Shown one piece after another: positions 1 to 6,737 of a stretch of 9,182 bases of DNA. A program made the position numbers and the translations under genes. The notes below the pieces were generated by a model that worked only from the letters and a program-made list of their open reading frames with translations, had not been told where the DNA came from and did no database searches. The DNA lies in contig JAHFEN010000012.1 in NCBI GenBank assembly GCA_023248455.1, positions 1 to 9,182 on the forward strand, given 5' to 3'. The stretch is from Microcaldota archaeon (GTDB taxonomy: Archaea; Micrarchaeota; Micrarchaeia; Anstonellales; Anstonellaceae). The first letter of the stretch is position 1; every line of letters begins with the position of its first letter.

Positions 1-231
1 ATAAGGATACTTCAGTCGCTGACATCCAGGCCTTACAATCTGAACCAGCTTACCCTCAAGCTTGGCTTGGACTACAAGACTACCCAGCATCATCTGGAGG
101 TGCTGATGGAATCGGGTCTGGTGCGGCCCGGGGAAAAGAAGTATGGCAGCCTATTCTTTCTGACCGAGTTTGCAGTTGGGAACGAAGAGCTGCTAAAGTC
201 GATCTGGAAACAGTTGGGAAAAGATAAATAA
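1..231 (+). CDS. Winged helix-turn-helix transcriptional regulator, C-terminal part (5' end outside window)
   Basis: The reading frame is open from the first base and ends in TAA at 229-231, giving the last 76 residues of a protein. The visible part reads as an ArsR/MarR-like winged helix: a first helix (ILQSLTSRPYNLNQL), a second and recognition helix (KLGLDYKTTQHHLEVLMESG), then a beta-wing ending in YGSLFFLT, followed by a short charged tail. Such proteins bind DNA as dimers and usually act as repressors or sensors. The start and any N-terminal domain are missing from the window. The gene is 24 nt upstream of a small three-helix membrane protein, a pairing seen in many archaea, so the two are probably co-transcribed. 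No metal-binding cysteine cluster is visible in this part, so no inducer can be proposed. The fold call is fairly sure; the target is unknown. Confidence 0.8.
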   Translation: MRILQSLTSRPYNLNQLTLKLGLDYKTTQHHLEVLMESGLVRPGEKKYGSLFFLTEFAVGNEELLKSIWKQLGKDK

Positions 232-233
232 AG

Positions 234-243
234 GGGTTAACCC
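234..243. promoter_or_regulatory. Perfect palindrome GGGTTAACCC between regulator and membrane protein
   Basis: A 10-bp perfect palindrome lies in the 24-nt gap between the winged-helix gene and the next start codon. It could be a half-operator for the neighbouring regulator or simply chance; a 10-bp palindrome is short. It partly overlaps the region expected to hold the ribosome binding site of the downstream gene. Confidence 0.2.
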
Positions 244-255
244 AGAAGGGATAGC

Positions 256-540
256 ATGGAATTTGAGATGATGTGCACATTCGCTTTCGAGGCGATAAGT
301 TCGCTTCTTCTGCTTGCGCTTCTGCGGGTTTACTACAGAAACTACAGGTTGATAAAGGCCAAGTTCACTCTCGGCCTGCTGGTTTTCGCAGCGCTTCTGC
401 TGCTCCAGAACTTAGTAGGCATCTATTACCGCTTTACAATGATGAATTTTTACAATTTAGAAGCTACGGAAGGCGTAGCGATCATTCGCGGTATAGAAGT
501 GGTTGCCCTTGCAGTGCTTCTTTACATCAGCTGGGAGTAA
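256..540 (+). CDS. Small three-helix membrane protein partnered with a winged-helix regulator
   Basis: This 94-residue protein has three hydrophobic segments, at about residues 8-26, 36-58 and 76-92, separated by short basic or polar turns (YYRNYRLIKAK after helix 1). Positive residues follow helix 1, so the first loop is likely cytosolic. No catalytic motif or signal peptide is seen. The start at 256 is preceded by AGAAGGG 5 nt upstream, a modest ribosome binding site; the in-frame ATGs at 268 and 271 are possible alternatives. It follows the regulator by 24 nt and is probably in the same operon. Small membrane proteins of about 90 residues behind an ArsR-like gene are common in archaea (DUF7521-like in haloarchaea), but membership was judged only by layout and hydrophobicity. 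Function is unknown; a membrane sensor or partner that modulates the regulator is one inference. Confidence 0.75.
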   Translation: MEFEMMCTFAFEAISSLLLLALLRVYYRNYRLIKAKFTLGLLVFAALLLLQNLVGIYYRFTMMNFYNLEATEGVAIIRGIEVVALAVLLYISWE

Positions 541-573
541 AATTTACGCCATAAATTGGAAATAAGTTGGGAA

Positions 574-584
574 AACCTTTATAT
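574..584 (+). promoter_or_regulatory. Archaeal TATA-box promoter of the thiol-redox operon
   Basis: AACCTTTATAT contains a T/A-rich TATA core (578-584) in the only sizeable intergenic gap of the left half. Transcription would start about 26 nt downstream of the box centre, near 607. That is after the ATG at 602 but before the ATG at 620, so the promoter helps to choose the start of the next gene. The purine-rich stretch upstream (GGGAAAA) could serve as a BRE. Confidence 0.6.
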
Positions 585-619
585 GCCAGGCTAAAGGAGC
601 AATGGTTGAGGTGTTGTTG

Positions 620-1240
620 ATGAGACAATATATTTTTGCATTTGCAATTCTCGCCATTCTGATTTTTGCTGGATGTGCTGGCTATGGAACACGGCAGACA
701 ACTACAGCTCCTGCGCCGCAGGGCGCAGAGGAAAAGGCAATGGGTGAGAAGAATGCAGTGCTTGAAAAAAATAACAGCACCGGCATGATAAAGAGCGAAT
801 CCCCTGAGATGGAGCAGAAGGAAAAGCAGGCGGGCTCCGTGATGAAAGAAAATAACTCAAATTCAAGCATGAGGAAGGAAGGAAGCATGATGGAACCAGG
901 CAAGGCATCCTACTCGAACTATAACGCGGCAGCTTACCAGAAGGCGCTTTCGGCAGGCAAGGTCGTTTATTTGGAATTCTACGCCGCTTGGTGTCCTGAC
1001 TGCCGCGCATACGAGCCAAGGCTGCTGCAGGCATTTGGCACCATGTCGTCCGATCCCAAGTTCAATGGTGTTGTGGGCTTCAAGGTCAACTATGACACGC
1101 AGGATGATCTAAAATCTCAGTTTGGCATCGTGGGTCAGCACACACATATCATAATTGGCAAAGATGGAAGCGTAGCTGTCAAATCCCGCGAAATCTGGAG
1201 TGCGCAGAACCTGGTTGACAACATAGGCAAGGCTCTTTGA
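620..1240 (+). CDS. Thioredoxin-fold lipoprotein with CPDC motif
   Basis: This is a predicted exported thiol-disulfide oxidoreductase of 206 residues. Residues 1-19 form a lipoprotein signal peptide (hydrophobic stretch, then FAGC, with lipidated Cys19). Residues about 22-97 are a Met/Lys/Glu/Ser/Asn-rich flexible tether, and residues about 100-206 are a thioredoxin domain with FYAAWCPDC (Cys125, Cys128). The usual cis-proline before the second active-site strand is replaced by His174 (GQHTHIII). I chose the ATG at 620 over the in-frame ATG at 602 for three reasons: GAGGTG sits 6 nt upstream, the TATA box places the transcription start near 607, and the signal peptide begins cleanly there. 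ccdA follows after 16 nt, so the protein probably receives electrons from CcdA on the outer face of the membrane. Its substrate is unknown. Assignment to the thioredoxin fold is firm; its direction (reductase or isomerase) is inference. Confidence 0.88.
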   Translation: MRQYIFAFAILAILIFAGCAGYGTRQTTTAPAPQGAEEKAMGEKNAVLEKNNSTGMIKSESPEMEQKEKQAGSVMKENNSNSSMRKEGSMMEPGKASYSNYNAAAYQKALSAGKVVYLEFYAAWCPDCRAYEPRLLQAFGTMSSDPKFNGVVGFKVNYDTQDDLKSQFGIVGQHTHIIIGKDGSVAVKSREIWSAQNLVDNIGKAL

Positions 1241-1256
1241 GGGCGGCGATATTGTT

Positions 1257-1973
1257 ATGGCATCCGAGGTAACCCTGGTGGCGGCATTTCTCGCAGGTCT
1301 TATTTCCTTTGCCTCGCCATGCGTACTGCCCCTTGTGCCAGGCTTCCTTTCCTACCTAGGAAGTGTGGGGCTCAGAGAAGGCGAAAAGGGATCACGTATG
1401 CGAATCTTTCTCAACGCGGTTGCCTACGTACTTGGCTTTGTCCTGGTTTTCTCCATCCTAGGCGTGCTTCTCAACGGAATACTGGGCAGCGCTGCTTATG
1501 TGACGCGGCTCTGGCTTGGTAGGATTGGGGGCATCATAATAATCGCATTCGGCCTTTACATGCTGGGGCTGGTTAAGTTGGGCTTTCTGCAATCAGAGTA
1601 CCGCATAAAGCCGAGCGAGGGGGGGAAACGCCCCTATCTGTTTTCATTCCTATTCGGCGCAAGCTTCGCAGTGGGTTGGTCTCCATGCGTGGGAGCGATA
1701 CTCGGCGCAGTGCTGACGCTGGCTGCGACCGCGCCAGGCCAGTCGTTCGCGCTCCTGTTTGCCTACTCCATCGGCCTTGGGCTGCCATTTCTTGCTGCAG
1801 GGGCATTCATCGCACAGGCGCGCGATGCAATCAAAAAATTCAGCCCCTACATGCAATACTTCAATATTGTCTCAGGCGCACTGCTGATCATCCTTGGAAT
1901 ACTGGTATTCACGGACAGCCTCTCGAGCGTGGCAGACCTTGGAATTGCACAGTTTGTGCTAGGTGGGAAATAA
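1257..1973 (+). CDS. ccdA: CcdA / DsbD-type transmembrane thiol-disulfide transporter
   Basis: This 238-residue polytopic membrane protein of the CcdA/DsbD beta-domain family passes electrons from cytosolic thioredoxin to extracytoplasmic thioredoxin-like proteins. The two hallmark half-sites are present: SFASPCVLPLVPGF with Cys22 in the first helix and GWSPCVGAILG with Cys144 in the fourth, each flanked by the family's prolines. About six hydrophobic segments can be traced (roughly 5-35, 52-76, 86-110, 128-152, 157-182 and 198-222), matching the usual six-helix inverted repeat. Length is normal for CcdA. The start at 1257 lacks a strong ribosome binding site (GAGGG lies 13 nt upstream), so translation may be coupled to the preceding lipoprotein gene 16 nt away. 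The next gene begins immediately after its TAA. Its neighbours on both sides are exported thioredoxin-fold proteins, its natural partners. Cytochrome c maturation is the other known role of the family, but nothing here points to it. Confidence 0.95.
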   Translation: MASEVTLVAAFLAGLISFASPCVLPLVPGFLSYLGSVGLREGEKGSRMRIFLNAVAYVLGFVLVFSILGVLLNGILGSAAYVTRLWLGRIGGIIIIAFGLYMLGLVKLGFLQSEYRIKPSEGGKRPYLFSFLFGASFAVGWSPCVGAILGAVLTLAATAPGQSFALLFAYSIGLGLPFLAAGAFIAQARDAIKKFSPYMQYFNIVSGALLIILGILVFTDSLSSVADLGIAQFVLGGK

Positions 1974-3062
1974 ATGGAAACGAAACAGGCATTCCTTCTT
2001 GCAACAGCGCTGGTGCTGATTGCAGGGGCGATTTTCTACCTAGAGGCAGCCAAGCCCAAGATCCCAGCCTTGCCTTCCGCAGTACCGGTTTCCAATGCGC
2101 CTTCGGACAATGGGGTTGATTTCTCAGTCTATCCAAAGGCGCCAGAACTGACCGGGATAGCCGGTTACATAAATGCGCCGCCCAACCTGACAATTGCATC
2201 GCTGCGCAGGCACGTGGTGCTTGTGGATTTCTGGACCTACACCTGCATCAACTGCATTCGCACGCTGCCCTACATGAACAGCTGGAATGAGAAATATTCA
2301 AAAGACGGCCTTGTAATAATAGGCGTGCATTCGCCCGAATTCGACTTTGAGAAAGATTATGGCAATGTGCTCTCAGCAGTGAACCAATACGGTATCAAAT
2401 ACCCGGTCGTCCTGGACAGCGACCATGCGACCTGGAACGCATACCAGAACCAGTACTGGCCGCGCCACTACCTAATTGATGGGAACGGGAGGGTGCGCTT
2501 TGACCACATAGGGGAAGGCGGCTATGATGAAACAGAAGCGCAGATCGTGCAGCTTCTTTCTGAGGAGAAAAAAACACCAATACCAATGAACACTACACAG
2601 GCAGATGCGCCCAGCGTGGACTTTGGAAAGATAACTACTCCTGAAATATATTTTGGCTATTCTTTCAGGCGCGCCTTTCTTGGCAATTACAACCCTTTGC
2701 TGGAGGGTGACGAGCTAGACGTATCCATCCCCATGGGACAGCTGGCTGAAAATACGCCTTACCTTGAAGGTAAATGGAAAAACTTCGCAGACTCTGTTGT
2801 CCTCACCAGCTTGAAAGGGGCCATTGAAATCGTCTTTACAGCGAAAAACGTGAATATTGTGGCTGGCTCGGAAAATTCCACCGCCCTTGCGCTCACTCTG
2901 GACGGAAAAACGGTAAATTGCGTGGATTTTGCCTCCGGCACCTGCGCGGTATCCGGAAAGCGCCTCTATTCGCTTGTCAACCTGCCTGATTACGGAGTCC
3001 ACAGGCTGAGGATTGATGCTCAGGGCGCTGGCCTGCAGCTTTTCACCTTCACATTCGGTTAG
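1974..3062 (+). CDS. Membrane-anchored DipZ-type thioredoxin with C-terminal beta-rich (CBM-like) domain
   Basis: This 362-residue exported redox protein matches the soluble half of mycobacterial-type DipZ. Residues 5-23 are an uncleaved-looking signal anchor with no lipobox. Residues about 50-195 are a TlpA/DipZ-like thioredoxin domain with FWTYTCINC (Cys91, Cys94) and the cis-proline in YWPRHYLI (Pro163). Residues about 215-362 are the DipZ C-terminal domain: TPEIYFGY, LEGKW, LTLDG and a final GLQLFTFTFG. Cys316 and Cys324 in this domain could form a structural disulfide. In DipZ, a CcdA module, a thioredoxin domain and this carbohydrate-binding-like module are one polypeptide; here CcdA is a separate gene ending exactly one base before this ATG. 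The ribosome binding site AGGTGG (1961-1966) lies within the ccdA end, so translation is coupled. The protein probably takes electrons from CcdA and reduces or reshuffles unknown extracytoplasmic disulfides. The family call is strong; the substrate is unknown. Confidence 0.92.
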   Translation: METKQAFLLATALVLIAGAIFYLEAAKPKIPALPSAVPVSNAPSDNGVDFSVYPKAPELTGIAGYINAPPNLTIASLRRHVVLVDFWTYTCINCIRTLPYMNSWNEKYSKDGLVIIGVHSPEFDFEKDYGNVLSAVNQYGIKYPVVLDSDHATWNAYQNQYWPRHYLIDGNGRVRFDHIGEGGYDETEAQIVQLLSEEKKTPIPMNTTQADAPSVDFGKITTPEIYFGYSFRRAFLGNYNPLLEGDELDVSIPMGQLAENTPYLEGKWKNFADSVVLTSLKGAIEIVFTAKNVNIVAGSENSTALALTLDGKTVNCVDFASGTCAVSGKRLYSLVNLPDYGVHRLRIDAQGAGLQLFTFTFG

Positions 3063-3065
3063 CCG

Positions 3066-4286
3066 TCATCTGCCCCAAATAAGCCTGCGGAGAGATCCTG
3101 CAAGCCCGCCCGGGCTGTTATCTCCTGGATCAGGAGCATGCTGCGCCTTGCCGTCCATTATGCCCCCCAATTCTTCAATTCCATCCAGCATTTCCTTGAG
3201 GGAGGCCTTGTCCATGCCGTTAAGGCCAGTTTTCTTGGCTTCAATCATCTTTGCCCTCTCCCATTCCTTCTCGTCTTCATAAGCGGTTTTGGCAAGCTCG
3301 GACAGCCTGTCCGCGGCTTTTCGCGCTTTTTCATACTTGCCGGCAAGATAGCCTATTGCAGGAGACTCCTGGGAATCTATGGATAGGAAGGCGGATGGCT
3401 GGAGCGCCATCAATTGCGAGAGGTAAGCCCTGCGGCCAGCCACCTCATTCCGAAATCCAGCCAAATCAATGCCCAGATGCCTAAGCTTCATTTCGCTTTG
3501 TGAGGCAAGCTCGAAAAGCTGCCCTGCTGTCCTTTTATCAAGGCCAGACCTGCGCAAAAAGGCGGTGAGTGACTGGGCGTCCTGCCCTGAAATCGCCGGA
3601 AAGCCACGATCAATCAGCCCCTCGCTCCTGGCTTTTGCAACAAGCTCCGCAAAAGGCATTGCCTGCATCTCAAACAGGCAATCCGACCGGACTTCAAGCA
3701 GAGCTTCCAGCAGCAGCTCCCTTTCCTCATGCCTTCCGGCCTTCACCATGTCTGGTGCTTGCTGCCCGGACAGCCAATCAATATCGGAAATGAGCCCGGA
3801 TACGTTGCGCCTGTCCCTCTCAAGCTGGGCCCGTTTTTTCAGCAGCGATTCCTCCAAGCCTTTCAGCCTGTCGCTGGCATCAATAAGAGAATAGAATTCG
3901 CCTGCTTCCTGCCTTGCCTTGTCCGCCTTGCCCGAACGCAGCATTTTAACGATTTCAGCCATCTTCCTGCCATGCTCTAGAGTAATGTGCTTTCCGTCAA
4001 ATGCCTGCACAATCTCCTGCTCGAGCCTCCCAAGGTCCTTGGCCTTTCTTCTCATTTTCCTTGAGAATTTTACCTTGGTTTCGAACGCAGCGTGCTCCAT
4101 CTTGCTTTTCTTGGATGAAATCTCGCTTATGTCTTCTATTATGTCTGAAAGGTCTTCGCACAGGCTCAGAAGAACGCCGAATTCCCTGCCCCCGGCTCCA
4201 GCTAACTTTTCCTCAAGTGCGCGTCTTTCCCCGGCAATCGAGGCCAATTCCCGTTTTTCATCCTGGATTTTGCCTCCTGGGAACAT
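3066..4286 (-). CDS. Unrecognised cytosolic coiled-coil protein, last gene of the pentose-phosphate operon
   Basis: I do not recognise this 406-residue protein. It is rich in Lys, Arg, Glu, Ala and Leu, and has no signal peptide or membrane segment. Helical, coiled-coil-like stretches run through about residues 8-30, 44-165, 186-220 and 315-372. Between them, a more globular helical part (about 225-305) includes TAFLRRSGLDKRTAGQLFEL. A Gly/Pro/Asp-rich linker (about 373-396) leads to a short basic, amphipathic tail ending SLRRLIWGR. The start is supported by AGAGGT 7 nt upstream. That site lies just behind the stop of the glucose-6-phosphate dehydrogenase gene, with 15 nt between stop and start, so the two are co-transcribed and probably coupled. 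It ends 3 bp from the oppositely oriented DipZ-like gene. Position suggests a link to the dehydrogenases, such as a scaffold, but a structural or DNA-associated role is just as possible. Confidence 0.85.
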   Translation of the reverse strand: MFPGGKIQDEKRELASIAGERRALEEKLAGAGGREFGVLLSLCEDLSDIIEDISEISSKKSKMEHAAFETKVKFSRKMRRKAKDLGRLEQEIVQAFDGKHITLEHGRKMAEIVKMLRSGKADKARQEAGEFYSLIDASDRLKGLEESLLKKRAQLERDRRNVSGLISDIDWLSGQQAPDMVKAGRHEERELLLEALLEVRSDCLFEMQAMPFAELVAKARSEGLIDRGFPAISGQDAQSLTAFLRRSGLDKRTAGQLFELASQSEMKLRHLGIDLAGFRNEVAGRRAYLSQLMALQPSAFLSIDSQESPAIGYLAGKYEKARKAADRLSELAKTAYEDEKEWERAKMIEAKKTGLNGMDKASLKEMLDGIEELGGIMDGKAQHAPDPGDNSPGGLAGSLRRLIWGR

Positions 4287-4301
4287 GTCAGCAACCTCTT
4301 T

Positions 4302-5759
4302 TCAGGCCTTGCCGGCAGGGCCTGATTCTGCGCCATAAATGAAGTCAACGCGGATGTTCTCAGAATAATCGACCCAACTGCGGCCGGTTTTTTCAATGAG
4401 CAAGTCGGCTGCCTTGGGGCCCCGGCTACCAGCAGCGTATTTGTGAAGCTTGGGCTTTGCCTTGAGGGTTTCCAGCCATCTCCAGGCATATTCCACCTCG
4501 TCGGCCCGCGAGAAACGGGTCTTCACGCCACGGAGCGAGTCATCGTAAATTTTCTCATATGGCGTTCGCCGCTCATTCACGTGTTCGCACGAGTAGCAGT
4601 ATTCCATATTGAAGGTCTTGATGTTCGACCTGTACTGCGGCGTTTTAAGGTTGAAGCGGAGCAGGAAAAGCTCCTCGGGATTGACCACCAGCTGCAGCAC
4701 ATTGCTTTCCGGCATTGCCTTGCCGAATGCGCAGGTGGACGAGCTTTTGAAGACTATTGAAATAACGCCGGAATTATGGCCCATGCGCTTGCCTGTGCGT
4801 ATGTAAAATGGCACGCCCCTCCACCTTGGCGTGTTTACAAACGCCCTCATCGCGACAAATGTTTCGGTCTTGCTCCTCTTCGAAACATTCGGCTCGCCGG
4901 TATAGCCAGGCACCTCCTTGCCTCCCATCATGCCCGATGTGTACTGGCCGAATACCACGTCCGACCGCTTAAGAGGCTGCAGCCTGCGCAGCACCGCAGC
5001 CTTGCCATCCTTAATCACTTTGTCCTCGAGGCAGTCTGGCTCCTCCATTGCAAGCAACCCAAGCACCTGCATTATGTGGCTCTGGACAAAATCCCGAAGC
5101 GCGCCTGTTTTCTCGTAGAATTCGCCCCTGCCCTCCATTCCAAGCTGCTCGGAAAAGGAAATCTGCACGCACTCGATGTGCCTCCTGTTCCAGACAGCGC
5201 GGAAAAGCTCATTTGCGAACCTGACAATGAGCAGGTTTTCCACGACTTCCTTTGCAAGGAAGTGATCTATCCGGTAAATGTTTTGCTCGCCCACCACGCG
5301 CTGCATCAGCCTGTTGAGCCTCCTTGCGCTCTTCAGGTCATGCCCGAACGGCTTTTCCACAAGAAGGCGCAGTTTTTCCATCCGGAACTGCCTTGGGAAA
5401 GCCTTTTCCAGCCCGCGGATTATTTTTGCAAATGCTGCTTCAGGGACCGCAAGGTCGCAGACCACTGCTTCCGGGCTGCCGATTTTTTTGCGGAGGGCAA
5501 GGAACGATTCCTGGCTTTCGGGGTCAACCTTCAAGTATTCCAGTTTTTCCAGGAACGTTGCCATCTTGGGCGTGGCCTTCCACTTGTGCAAAAACTCGGT
5601 TGCCTTTGCAACGAACTCTTCATGCGTCATATCTGATCTTGCGCAGGCTATCACCCTGGCGTTCAGCTTGTCGCGCCTATGCATATTGAACAGGGCAGGG
5701 TAGAGCTCCCTTCTGGAGAGGTCCCCGGTGCCCCCAAATATTACAAATGCGCTTTCCAT
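4302..5759 (-). CDS. zwf: Glucose-6-phosphate 1-dehydrogenase
   Basis: This enzyme oxidises glucose 6-phosphate to 6-phosphoglucono-1,5-lactone while reducing NADP+, the first step of the oxidative pentose phosphate pathway, in the cytosol. Every family signature is visible: the dinucleotide site FGGTGDLSRRELYPALF (residues 8-24), CARSD with Arg41 favouring NADP+, EKPFG (135-139), the active-site motif YRIDHFLAKE (162-171, His166 and Lys170), GALRDFVQSHIMQ, PFYIRTGKRM (317-326), DDSLRGVKTRF and YAAGSRGPKAAD. The length from ATG 5759 is 485 residues, normal for Zwf. The frame extends upstream to 5828, but those 23 residues are not family-like and overlap the preceding stop codon, whereas AAGGGG lies 8 nt before ATG 5759. 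It lies 65 nt downstream of gnd and 15 nt upstream of a coiled-coil gene. Classical Zwf is rare in archaea, so acquisition by transfer is likely, though composition here resembles the neighbours. Confidence 0.96.
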   Translation of the reverse strand: MESAFVIFGGTGDLSRRELYPALFNMHRRDKLNARVIACARSDMTHEEFVAKATEFLHKWKATPKMATFLEKLEYLKVDPESQESFLALRKKIGSPEAVVCDLAVPEAAFAKIIRGLEKAFPRQFRMEKLRLLVEKPFGHDLKSARRLNRLMQRVVGEQNIYRIDHFLAKEVVENLLIVRFANELFRAVWNRRHIECVQISFSEQLGMEGRGEFYEKTGALRDFVQSHIMQVLGLLAMEEPDCLEDKVIKDGKAAVLRRLQPLKRSDVVFGQYTSGMMGGKEVPGYTGEPNVSKRSKTETFVAMRAFVNTPRWRGVPFYIRTGKRMGHNSGVISIVFKSSSTCAFGKAMPESNVLQLVVNPEELFLLRFNLKTPQYRSNIKTFNMEYCYSCEHVNERRTPYEKIYDDSLRGVKTRFSRADEVEYAWRWLETLKAKPKLHKYAAGSRGPKAADLLIEKTGRSWVDYSENIRVDFIYGAESGPAGKA

Positions 5760-5824
5760 AATCACTGCCCCTTTTAAAAAAAACTGTTCCCTTGGCACAG
5801 CTTTACTCCGTGGCGCAGCACCCC

Positions 5825-6733
5825 TCACTGCCTTTTTGTTCTTTTCATTACCGAGTGCCCCCCAAACCCGTTCCTGATTGCAGCAATAACTTTACCTGTA
5901 AAGCTTGGCTTGCGCGCGCTTCTTTTCCGCTCGCGCAGTGCCAGTTCCATGGATGGCACCCGGACTTTGGCACGCTTTGCCTGCCTCACAGCCCAGTCCC
6001 CGGTCTCGCCGCCCCCCACCACGCCCTCAATGCCTGACAGCCTTGGGCTCTTCCTGAATTCGCGGAAAGCAAGTTCCAATAGCCAGCTTCTGATCACTGA
6101 TCCGTGCGACCACACCGCAGCTATTTTCGCAAGGTTGAGCCTGTAGGGGGCAGCCTCCAGAACCGAAAACCCCTCGCCATAAGCCTGCAGGATGGAATAC
6201 TCGATCCCATTGTGGATTGTTTTCACGTAATGCCCGGCTCCCGATGGGCCGCAATGCAGGAACCCATGCTTTGCTGCCAATGACCTGAAGAGCGGAACGA
6301 GTTTCCTGTAAACCTTTTCATCCCCGCCTATTGTGAGGCAGGCGCCATTCCTTGCACCTTCGAGGCCTCCAGATGTGCCAATATCCAGGAAATGCATCCC
6401 CTTTTTCTTCAGCAACTTGCAGCGCCGAACCGAGTCCAGGTAATTCGAATTCCCGCCGTCAATCAGGGTGTCACCCTTTGCCAAATGAGGAAGAAGAGCG
6501 CCAATCACGCCATCAACAGGCCTTCCGGCAGGCACCATAATCCAAATCACGCGGGGTGCAATCAGCATACCGCAAAGTTCTGCATAATCTTCTGCCCTTT
6601 CAGCGCCCGCCTTTTCAAGCGCAATTCCAGGTTCCGGAGAGCGGTTGTAAACAACAGGCATATGCCCTGTCTTAATCAGGCGCAGCACCATATTCGATCC
6701 CATCCTTCCAAGCCCGACAAAACCAAGCTTCAT
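5825..6733 (-). CDS. gnd: 6-phosphogluconate dehydrogenase (decarboxylating), short form
   Basis: This enzyme converts 6-phosphogluconate to ribulose 5-phosphate and CO2, reducing NAD(P)+. The 302-residue protein is the short type of about 300 residues rather than the 470-residue enterobacterial type. Residues 1-31 carry the Rossmann motif GFVGLGRMG and end in NRS; Arg31 at this point is usual for NADP+ use. The substrate motif is GTSGGLEGARNGACLTIGG (119-137, compare SGGxxGA in the family). The catalytic segment GHYVKTIHNGIEYS contains Lys171 and Asn175, followed by Glu187 in AYGEGF. The C-terminal part holds GGGETGDWAV. The start is supported by GGTGA just upstream, which overlaps the stop of the cyclase-family gene (4 nt between stop and ATG), implying coupled translation. 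With the next gene, zwf, it supplies ribulose 5-phosphate and NADPH. Other beta-hydroxyacid dehydrogenases share the fold, but the KxxHNG and SGG motifs and the zwf neighbour make this call strong. Confidence 0.95.
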   Translation of the reverse strand: MKLGFVGLGRMGSNMVLRLIKTGHMPVVYNRSPEPGIALEKAGAERAEDYAELCGMLIAPRVIWIMVPAGRPVDGVIGALLPHLAKGDTLIDGGNSNYLDSVRRCKLLKKKGMHFLDIGTSGGLEGARNGACLTIGGDEKVYRKLVPLFRSLAAKHGFLHCGPSGAGHYVKTIHNGIEYSILQAYGEGFSVLEAAPYRLNLAKIAAVWSHGSVIRSWLLELAFREFRKSPRLSGIEGVVGGGETGDWAVRQAKRAKVRVPSMELALRERKRSARKPSFTGKVIAAIRNGFGGHSVMKRTKRQ

Positions 6734-6737
6734 TTTC

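Noticed and set aside
602..619. ATG at 602 as the start of the thioredoxin lipoprotein
   Set aside because: AAGGAG is only 2 nt away and the predicted transcription start falls after this ATG; ATG 620 has GAGGTG at 6 nt and gives a clean signal peptide.
4776..5636. Plus-strand open frame of 286 residues
   Set aside because: It lies entirely opposite zwf, whose motifs are intact on the minus strand. The translation is rich in His, Cys, Pro and Leu with no domain pattern, as expected of an antisense shadow.
5760..5828. Upstream extension of zwf to an ATG at 5828
   Set aside because: It overlaps the gnd stop codon, adds 23 residues unlike the family, and bypasses the good ribosome binding site before ATG 5759.
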